Source of the DNA: Auxenochlorella pyrenoidosa
Taxonomy: Eukaryota; Chlorophyta; Trebouxiophyceae; Chlorellales; Chlorellaceae
Direction of reading: 5' to 3'
Assembly (NCBI GenBank): GCA_001430745.1
Contig: KQ482030.1
Location: 424,196 to 443,365 of the forward strand
Length of the DNA stretch: 19,170 nt
The position numbers and the translations under genes are program-made. A model generated the notes under the pieces. That model was not told where the DNA came from and did no database searches. It saw only the letters and a list, made by a program, of their open reading frames with translations. Positions 1 to 6,871 of this stretch are shown piece by piece. Position 1 is the first letter of the stretch. Every line of letters starts with the position of its first letter.

Positions 1-790
1 GGCGGCGGCGGCGGCGCTGGGGGCAGCCGCCGCGGCCGCCGCGGTGCAGGGCCAGCAGGCGGCAGCGCAGCAGCAGGCCTCTCAGCAGCAACCGCAGCAG
101 CAGCAGCAGCAGCAGCCGGAGCGACAACAACAGCAGCAGGGCGAGGATGTGGGGGATGCGGCGTCGTCAGGCAGCAGCACGATTGGCAGCGACGAGTCCG
201 CGCCAGGGGCGGGGCAGCGGGGCACGCAGCCCGCTGCTGCGCAGGAGGAGGGGCACCAGCTGGCGCCCGAGCAGGTGGCACAGCTGGAGCAGAGCATCCG
301 GCGAGCCACCAGCACCTGGCAGCTGGGGGAGCAGCCGGAGGAGGGGCAGGAGGGGGAGGCAGAGGCCTCGGGCCCCATCCACTTCAGGTACAGCACCTGC
401 AGGCAGGGGCATGGGCAAAGGGATTGCGGGGTGATGGCAGCTGTGTGCTGCATGTTCCCTCGACCCTGCTGCAAGCCGCCCGCTCACGCCCTGCGTGGCA
501 GCAGGCAGAAGCGCCAGCAGTGTTAGCCGGCCCTCAATGCTCACGCCAGCCACCCGCCCTCCCCACGCTGCTGCAGCAAGCAGGAGAGCTGGCAGCGGGA
601 GCGGGCGCTGAAGAACCTCTTTGCTGCCGGTCCAGACAGCCCCACAGCCGGTGACGGCCAGGGTGGCAGCGGCCGGCTGAGCCCGGTCAGCGGCGGCGGC
701 AGCGGGCGCCTGACGCCTGTCACTGGCGGCGGCAGCGGACGACTCAACCCCGGCTTGGGCGGCAGCCCTCCGCCAGAGGGCACATCATGA
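1..790 (+). CDS. Gln/Ala-rich protein, 3' end only (two exons)
   Basis: This is the C-terminal part of a gene that begins before the window. The first visible exon (frame from base 2 to 387) is open to the left edge. It encodes a poly-Ala stretch, long Gln runs, then an acidic Ser/Gly part with GSDESAPGAGQRGTQP and a helical-looking segment ending in EQVAQLEQSIRR. The donor is CACTTCAG|GTACAG and the acceptor CTGCAG|CAAG, so the last exon is 577-790. The split codon AG+C gives Ser, and the frame then stays open to TGA at 788-790. The last exon starts SKQESWQRERALKNLFAAG and carries three GGSGRL[S/T/N]P-type units (the second and third preceded by an extra Gly). Low-complexity Gln/Ala tracts are common in algal regulatory proteins, but I recognise no domain and assign no function. 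Part of the first exon recurs in each kinase spacer downstream. Confidence 0.7.
44..143 (+). repeat. CAG/CAA trinucleotide (poly-Gln) tract
   Basis: Imperfect CAG repeats with CAA interruptions encode Gln runs in the first visible exon of the Gln-rich gene. They follow a GCG-rich poly-Ala stretch at 2-40. Length variation between strains is likely. Confidence 0.7.
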
Positions 791-855
791 CACATTGTAA
801 CACATTTTATCAGAGCAGGCTCTGCTGCTTCTCTCTCCCTTTGATGCACCAGGCA

Positions 856-860
856 TGTAA
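856..860 (+). terminator. Candidate poly(A) signal TGTAA for the Gln-rich gene
   Basis: TGTAA is the usual polyadenylation signal in green algae. This copy lies 66 bases after the stop. Another at 796-800 lies only five bases after the stop, which would give a very short 3' UTR, so this second one is preferred. Confidence 0.4.
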
Positions 861-971
861 CAACACAGCCAGGAAGAGTGACCCAGGAACGAGGTCTCAG
901 TTTTCGCATGGCGAACTGAAGCGCCAGCTGAGCTGGACCCAAAGTGCCCCCTCACTCCCCCACCCCCCTGT

Positions 972-992
972 GCTGGCATGAACACTGCCAGC
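972..992. repeat. Small inverted repeat (7-bp arms)
   Basis: GCTGGCA at 972-978 and TGCCAGC at 986-992 are perfect inverted arms around a 7-base loop. It sits 35 bp before a larger hairpin that uses related GCTGGC/GCCAGC words. Role unknown. Confidence 0.5.
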
Positions 993-1027
993 GAGGTGAT
1001 TGGTCATGCAAACACGGCAAGGTCCCC

Positions 1028-1060
1028 GTGTGCTGGCCGCATGGGCACTGGCCAGCACAC
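1028..1060. repeat. Inverted repeat with 11-bp arms
   Basis: GTGTGCTGGCC at 1028-1038 and GGCCAGCACAC at 1050-1060 are perfect reverse complements around an 11-base loop. It lies between the Gln-rich gene and kinase copy 1 and is not seen upstream of the other copies. It could form a hairpin in RNA or a protein-binding site; nothing more can be said. Confidence 0.6.
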
Positions 1061-1416
1061 TGCCAGCGGGCAGGCTCACTCTGGGTGGTCACCGAAGCCT
1101 GTGTGCGCTCCCAGCTGCGCCTGTCTCAAGCCATGGTGACCTTTCCCCAATGCAGCTTGACATATCTTGTAGACCTGGCACTTGGCGCAACAATTCAATC
1201 TTGCCACGCTGATGGACAAATGCCTTCATGGCGTGTGGGACTCCAGATTAACTCCAGATGCAACATGGTGGGGACACTGCGCCATGCCCTGCAGCCCTAA
1301 GCCCGCCAAGGAGGCAAGAGCGACCTTCCTGGTTGTTTTGCGTCTTTAATGTGCACCAAAGCCGCAGCCTCCTTCTCTGTTGGGCAGTGTGAGTGATTGC
1401 CTGCTGTGTGCCGCAG

Positions 1417-1430
1417 CGCGCCACGTCAGC
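1417..1430 (+). promoter_or_regulatory. Conserved upstream element CGCGCCACGTCAGC, copy 1
   Basis: The same 14 bases occur upstream of all four kinase starts (1417, 6781, 11424, 17099), ending 78-79 bp before the ATG each time. The core ACGTCA is the reverse complement of TGACGT, a bZIP-type core. It may be a promoter element or part of the 5' leader. Conservation partly reflects recent duplication, since flanking bases are also similar, although they differ more. Confidence 0.45.
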
Positions 1431-1508
1431 ACCTGCAGCCAGCATCGGGAGAGTTCCGATGTCGATGCCTGCTTACCGGTTGTCAGTGACTTTACTCTCA
1501 GTCCAAGC

Positions 1509-4500
1509 ATGCTCGCTGGCATGGCGACGCCGCTGCGGGCGGGTGCCAGCCCGCAGGCCGTCGCGTCCCAGCGCCGGCCACACGCGTCGGCTCCATTCAT
1601 GCACCGCCGACCGGGAGATCCGATGCAGGCTCAAGTCTTGCGACACGCGCAGAGGCGGCTGCCTGGCGGTGCCCCCGGCGCTAGGGTCATCAGGGTGGCT
1701 GCAGCTGATCCCAGCTCGGAGCCGCCTGGTTCCCTGCCTGGGCAGCTGGGTGAGTTCTGTTGTCACTGGTGGGCGCCGGATGCACCCACGTGAGAGACTG
1801 CAGGAAGGTGTCTGCTGTGATTGGTCAAAGCGGTGGGCAGCGCAGTCCTCTGGCCCTCCTCGGCCGGAGGAAAGCGACTGCCAGCAGAGTGTCAGGCATG
1901 CTGCCCTGCCCTGCAGACTTCCCTCCTGGCACGCTGCTGTGCGGGCGCTACGAGGTCGTCGAGCTGCTGGGGCAGGGCAGCAGCGGCGTGACCTACCACT
2001 GCAGGGACACCGCTGGCAGGCGCCGGCGCGACGTTGCCGTCAAGTGCCTCTCGCTGCGCAGGTGAGCAGGCAGGCTTGGGAAAAGGCATCCGCGCTGCCC
2101 ACTGTCAAGGAGCCCGTGCACTTATGTGGTGATCAGCATGAAACGCTGCAGGCTCCTGCTCCACCTGCAGTCTCGACCATGCGCATGCTGCGGAGCAGGC
2201 CCACCTCTCTTTCTGTAGCCATCCCGCCAAGGAGCTGCTGCCTTCCCGTTGCCTCTCCTGCGCCTGAACTGCAGCCTTAAAGGCGGCTGGAAGCAGCTGG
2301 AGCTGTTTGAGCGGGAGGCCAGGGTACTGCAGGCTCTGAAGCACCCCGGCATCCCGCACTACCTGGCCTGCTTTGAGCAGGACACGGAGCGGGACCGCGT
2401 CTTCTTTCTGGTTCAGGTGGGCGGCACGGCAGGGCCGGCCAGGAGGCGGCTCCCTGTGCCCGTTATGGGAGGCAGGCCAGGGACTCTATGCAAGGTGCAT
2501 CGCGCCGCCACGCCCAGTGCACGCCAACGTGGCGTGAGGCTGGTGCGCATGCACCTGGGGCGCACCCCGCCTTGCATGTCACCCCTTTCCCCCACCACAA
2601 TTGACCAACGCAGGAGCTCGTCCAGGGCGTTTCGCTGGCAGCCATGGCTGGATCTGGCTGGCGCTCCGACGAGGCAGAGGTCGAACGCATCGCCACCAAG
2701 CTGCTGGGCACGCTGCGCTACCTGGGCAGCCGCCAGCCGCCCGTGGTCCACAGGCAAGGGTTTCGCTGCCACTGAGTGCACCTTGAGTGCAATCAAACCA
2801 CGGCGCCTGCATGCAAGGTGTCGGTGTCACAAGCCCCCTCGCCTTCCCCCTCTGCAGAGACGTGAAGCCCGAGAACATTGTGGTGGAGGGCGGCAGGAGC
2901 GGCGGCAAGGTGTATCTGGTGGACTTTGGCAGCGTGCAGGTGGGGTGGAGGGGTGTTCGTTTGAAGAGCAGGGGCGGCTCGTGGGTTGCGCAGGGATGGC
3001 GTTGTGCCGACCTTGCCAGTCGGGAGGCTGCAGGGAGGAAGTGATGGTGAGTGGCAGCCCCTGCCATGCGCTTCATCTCACACCGAGCCCTGCCAATCCT
3101 CTTGCGCCCACGGCGCTCCACTATCCGCCCAGCAGGCCGCTGCAGCAGCTGCCGACACTGACGACGCCGCCACTGGCGCCACAGTGGTGGGCACTTTCGG
3201 CTTCATGGCGCCAGAGCAGCTGCGGGGCCCTGCCTCCCCGGCGAGCGACCTGTACAGCCTGGGTGCCACCCTGCTCTTCCTGGTGTCGGGGCGCCCGCCC
3301 AGCTCCTTCCCCGCTGACCACCTGCGCATCGACGTTTCTTCAGGTCGGGAGAGGTGATGGGTGTGCTTACAATGCCTGTGTGCGGTTGCCTGACTGCAGG
3401 GTGAGAGCCTCTGCATGACACCAATTGGACATGACACCAAGCTTGCGCAAGCTGCGCGGCGTGCACAGGGCCTGCTGTAGCATGCCTGGATACATACCCT
3501 GTAGCACAGCAACCCCCCTCCCTTTGCACCTGCAGTGGAGATGGGCGCACGCCTGCGGGCGGTGCTTGTGGGCCTGCTGGAGCCGGCCCCCGAGGAGCGC
3601 ATGGGGGCTGAGGAGGCGCTGGAGGTGCTGGCCGGGACGCGTGTGCCTCCGCGGTGAGAGGCAGCGAGCTGAAAGCCTGGCTCCAGGGTCGACCAGATTT
3701 CGGCAGCCTTTGAACCTGAGCCAGCTGGGGTGGCGCGTCGGGAGACCAGTGTGAGCTGCCTGGCTGGCAGCGCCTCCAGCAGGCGCGCACCCGCCCAGCC
3801 CGGCTCTGAGTCGATGTCGGCGCTGCCATGCAGGGTCAAGAGCGGCGCCAGCGACGAGTCTGTCCCTGTGGTAGAGAAGCGGCCGCTGCACGTGAGCAGG
3901 CTGGTGGCCACGCAGCGCGGCCCCCGCCTGGAGGTTGTCCTTCCTCCTGCGCGCTGGATGTAGTGAGCTCGGGGTGGGAGCCCTGCCTGGGTGCTGCTTG
4001 GTTGGCTGGTTGTGCTGGCTGGCTGTTGTGCTGGCTGGCTGAATGCGCACATGCAAGGCAGCCTGGCGATGCCAACAGACGGAAAGGCTCTGAACCAGTG
4101 GGGGGCCAGCGAATGCCGGCTCGCCTCGCTGGTTTCGCCCCGAGAGCCACCGCCGGTTATAACTAATTAGAGCCCGCGGCAGCACTGCCTGGCTTGTCGG
4201 CGGTGTGCGCGGCCCATCCAAGCGCCCGCAGCAGCTGCCTCACCTTCCCTCTCTGCAGCGTTGACTGGCGCAGAATTTCGCCGGACTCAATCCTCGTATT
4301 GATCTTCTCCGTGCCTATGATGCTGCTGTTTCTGCTGGCTTCGAAGTGGACTTGGGCGGGCTTCCTGGCGCTGTTCTGCGCTGCGCTGGTGTGGCCTGTA
4401 TGCAGACGGCACATTGTGCGGTGAGCAAGGAAGCAGGGGCCTCAGCCAGTGCAGGCCGGCATGGGGGCTGGAGGATGCAGCGAGCAGAAACACACGCTGC

Positions 4501-5817
4501 AAGGTAGGCAGGCAGGCAACAAGAAGGACAGCGGCGCATTCCTATGACTGGATATTTGCCCACCCCCGCAGGGAGCGCATCACTATCGACCGCACCACCT
4601 GGAAGGTCGAGCGGCAGCTGGCCCTGCCCGGCAAGCGCGCCGCCCAGTGGAGGGAGGACGGCCGCCCGGCGCCCCTGGTAGCGGGCACTGAGTCAGGTGC
4701 GCCGAGCAGCAGGCGTGGGCTGGGTGAGGGTTGGGGGTGGCGCACTGGCTGGGCAGTGTACGCACGCGTGTGGGCACGTGTGCGTCGTGGCGAGCCATGT
4801 GCAGTGCATACGTACCATCTGTGTGCACCATCGCGTGCGCCGACCTCTGTGCGTATGTGTGTGCGTGGTGTATATGTGTGTGTTGTTGGTGATGGGGTGG
4901 TTGGGTGGCTGAGGGTTTCGGTGGTTGGGTGGGCAGGGCGCAGTGTGGAGCTAAGCCCTGCACTGCACGCCCATGGAGCAAGCAAGTCGAACGCTCTCAA
5001 CGTGTTGCCACTGCCGCCACGTCTGCCCTCGGCTGGCGCAGGTCCCACTGCTGGGCTCATGTATGCCTACGTGGAATGGGGGGTGTACAGGAGCTATTTG
5101 GTGGTGCTGCAGGTTGGTGGGGAGGGCTGGAGGGAGGCTGGGCGGGGAGCCGAGCAGTGCACAGCACGGGCAGCGTGGGCAGCACGGGCATGTCCGGACA
5201 GGACAAACAGGCGCCCCAAGGGCAGCTTGTCATCAGCAACCAGTCGCACCTCAAATCCAGTTCAGGCGCTGGGCAGCGGACCCCGTCGTCCAGCCGCTTA
5301 GGTGAACTGATCAAGAGTGCATGATTTACTGCACGATGTGTCGCGCTTTCTGAGGTGCTGTGCTGTGATGCCATAGCGCGAAGCCCCACCCCATGCAGGA
5401 CCGGGAGGGGGGCGACAGCTGCTTTGGCGAGACGCTGGAGTGCCGCGACTGGCAGTACAAAGAGGACCACGAATGGCTGAAGGGTTTGATCAACGGGCAC
5501 CTGGGTGAGTGCCATCTGGAAGTACCTTGATTAAGGCCTTGACCAGCGCAGACTGTTGGTACTGCCCCTTGCAGCGGAGCAGGGGCCCCAGCCTGCCTGC
5601 ACTGCGCCCTGCGCTGCACGTGAAAGCACACCCAAATTCGCTTTCCGAGGCGCGGATCCCTGCACTGCTTGTTGTGACAATGCAAAGCGCCCTTGCCTGG
5701 CATGTCCGCTTGTTTGCCGCCGTGGCTTGCAAATGCCAGCACGCGCCATGCGATGCGAGGTGCCCAGTCCTGCCTTGTGGCTCCGCTGCAGGCGACATCC
5801 GGGATGGAAAGGTCTGA
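1509..5817 (+). CDS. Plastid-type membrane Ser/Thr protein kinase, copy 1
   Basis: Exons: 1509-1749, 1917-2061, 2275-2416, 2614-2753, 2858-2939, 3136-3343, 3536-3653, about 3687-3959, 4259-4420, 4572-4696, 5042-5112, 5399-5504, 5792-5817; about 612 aa. Residues 1-65 look like a transit peptide (MLAGMATPLRA, Arg/Ala-rich, ending RVAAAD); no in-frame ATG precedes it. The kinase domain (about 92-358) has GQGSSG at 99-104, VAVK with Lys123, the helix C Glu in FEREA, HRDVKPEN at 222-229, DFG at 245-247 and APE at 275-277, so it should be active. A linker ends with VEKRPLHVSRLVATQRG and IPP-like VLPPARW. Exon 9 encodes two hydrophobic helices around KWTW, then RERITIDRTTWKVERQLALP and a C-terminus ending EDHEWLKGLINGHLGDIRDGKV-like. 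Intron 4 is GC-AG. All phases close except exon 7/8, where the start of exon 8 is uncertain. The kinase plus membrane hairpin plus ITIDRxTW tail recalls cyanobacterial kinases. Confidence 0.8.
2199..2434. repeat. 236-bp tract identical to 7575-7810
   Basis: The end of intron 2, all of exon 3 and the start of intron 3 are base-for-base identical to copy 2. Both sides diverge strongly. See the gene conversion finding. Confidence 0.85.
2754..2857 (+). other. GC-AG intron 4 of kinase copy 1
   Basis: The donor reads CACAG|GCAAGG and the acceptor CTGCAG|AGACG. Joining them restores the HRD codon (AG+A = Arg) and the frame. No GT donor nearby does both. Copies 2, 3 and 4 use the same non-canonical boundary. 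Confidence 0.85.
4847..4890 (+). repeat. GT-rich low-complexity tract in intron 10, copy 1
   Basis: TGTGCG/TATGTGTG words form an imperfect (GT)n microsatellite inside intron 10. Intron 10 of copies 2 and 3 is also rich in GTGTGC, ACGTGTG and CACGTGC words. Probably neutral. Confidence 0.55.
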
Positions 5818-6377
5818 CAGGTAGGTCCTGGATGGTGATCAGCTACCTGCAAGGAACTGAAACCATCGGATTCAGTACGTTGCATGCCCTCCCTGCCAAT
5901 CGGGCCTGCCTTGTTTGTGGACGATGCCAGATGGACACGTTAGCCAAACAATGTGCAGCAACCATGCGTTCCCAGACCGCATGGGCGCCATTCGGTGTAC
6001 CACCTTTTTAACAGCAAGTCTCTCCGCACAGTCTGATATGTACAGTCTGGTGCTGCCGCCTCACCTCGTGTGCGAACCCTTTGCGGTGCGCGGCTGCCTG
6101 CAGGCGTCGCACGAGCAAGGCCTTCCCAGGAGTGGAGTGGACACATTGGATGCCAAGCCCGCAGCAAGCCACACTGCTGGCCTCTGGCGCCAGAGCCAGC
6201 TGCCTCCAAAGCACGCCACGCCCGCGATGTACGACCAGCTCAGCAGCAGCAGAGGAGGATGTACCGGCACGGTCAGGTGGGTGAAAAAGTAAACAGCACG
6301 TCGCAATAGGTCTGTGTCGCAAGTTCCGTTGCGGATAGACAGACTTTAAGCCCAAACAAGCAAGCATGGAGAGCAGC

Positions 6378-6413
6378 GCTGCTGCTAGCAGCGCTAGCGC
6401 TGCTAGCAGCAGC
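6378..6413. repeat. Perfect 36-bp palindrome
   Basis: The stretch is its own reverse complement with no spacer, centred on GCGCTAGCGC, and is built from GCT/AGC words with three CTAG cores. It lies in the 3' flank of copy 1. The aligned site in the 3' flank of copy 3 (near 16209-16235) has flanking GGAGAGCAGCAG and CCGCGGCC but not the palindrome, so it is an insertion or expansion in this copy. Confidence 0.9.
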
Positions 6414-6476
6414 CGCGGCCAAAGCCAAGATGATGGCATCCCATCCACAGCGGCTGGCCGCCCACCACGAGGCGCG

Positions 6477-6481
6477 TGTAA
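6477..6481 (+). terminator. Candidate poly(A) signal TGTAA, kinase copy 1
   Basis: TGTAA lies within a block shared with the 3' flank of copy 2 (11090-11110) and, as TGTGA, of copy 3 (16782). The block is kept better than most of the 3' flank. It gives a 3' UTR of about 660 bases, which is plausible for an alga. Confidence 0.4.
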
Positions 6482-6553
6482 GCAAAGGCTGCAAGGGAAC
6501 ATGGTTCGGGGGAAGCAAGTTTAATCATTAAAAAGCGCAGGTCTTATGAGATG

Positions 6554-6722
6554 GAGAGGAGTGTGGGGAGGCGCAGCAGCATCATGATGATTGGGAGCGA
6601 CGAGGCTGTGCCGGGTGCTGCGCAGGGGCCATGCATTCCGCCGCTGCTCAGGTGGAAGGGCACCGGCTGGCGCTTGAGCAGGTGACGCAGCTAGAACAGA
6701 GCATACGGCATGCCGCCAGCTG
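6554..6722 (+). pseudogene. Remnant of the Gln-rich gene exon, spacer 1-2
   Basis: This matches about 165-335 of the Gln-rich gene in order: ATTGGGAGCGACGAG, a GGGGC-rich part, the GGGCACC..CTGGCGC part, GAGCAGGTG.CGCAGCT, and CAGAGCATACGGC. Small indels break the reading frame. It has no start or stop of its own and is joined directly to the leader of kinase copy 2, so it is a fragment carried by the duplication. Confidence 0.75.
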
Positions 6723-6742
6723 TGGTAGCTGTCTGACACTGC

Positions 6743-6748
6743 TATAAG
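6743..6748 (+). promoter_or_regulatory. TATAAG, possible TATA box of kinase copy 2
   Basis: CTGCTATAAGCC occurs only in copy 2; copies 3 and 4 have TGAAAGCC at this point. It lies 38 bp before the shared 14-base element and 129 bp before the ATG. It could be a TATA box gained by mutation in the captured fragment, or chance. Confidence 0.25.
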
Positions 6749-6780
6749 CCACTCATGCCCCAGGGCGCTGTGTGCCGCAG

Positions 6781-6794
6781 CGCGCCACGTCAGC
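6781..6794 (+). promoter_or_regulatory. Conserved upstream element CGCGCCACGTCAGC, copy 2
   Basis: Identical to the element before copy 1 and 78 bp before the ATG at 6872. Confidence 0.45.
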
Positions 6795-6871
6795 AACTGC
6801 ATGGAGGGCAGAAGATTTCCTGCCTCGCTGCCTGCTTGACGCTCGCCAGCGACTTCAATCTCGTCTCAAGC

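Larger units (their letters stand above)
791..1508. other. Intergenic: 3' flank of Gln-rich gene and promoter side of kinase copy 1
   Basis: I see no gene here. The 5' part is the 3' flank of the Gln-rich gene with two TGTAA elements (796-800 and 856-860), either of which could be its algal poly(A) signal. Two hairpins follow at 972-992 and 1028-1060. From about 1405 the sequence matches the region upstream of the other three kinase copies. Most of the block between about 800 and 1400 has no counterpart upstream of copies 2-4. Confidence 0.6.
5818..6871. other. Spacer between kinase copies 1 and 2
   Basis: No gene supported. In order it holds about 650 bp of 3' flank of copy 1 (some of it, such as 6226-6290, similar to the flank of copy 3), a perfect 36-bp palindrome (6378-6413), a TGTAA signal in the block GTGTAAGCAAAGGCTGCA from 6476, an AT-richer stretch near 6520-6550, the Gln-rich gene fragment (about 6554-6722), and the conserved leader of copy 2. 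Confidence 0.6.

Noticed and set aside
1393..2280. 295-codon + strand frame over the start of copy 1
   Set aside because: It runs through exon 1, intron 1, exon 2 and intron 2 in a frame that does not encode the kinase motifs; the spliced frame with GxGxxG and VAVK is clearly the real one.
3078..4052. 324-codon open frame on the minus strand
   Set aside because: It is antisense to exons 6-8 of copy 1 with no recognisable motif; GC-rich shadow frame.
4414..5301. 295-codon + strand frame over introns 9-11 of copy 1
   Set aside because: Only the exon 10 part (RERITIDRTTWKVERQ) is real coding; the rest is intron with GT microsatellite translated as Val/Cys/Gly.
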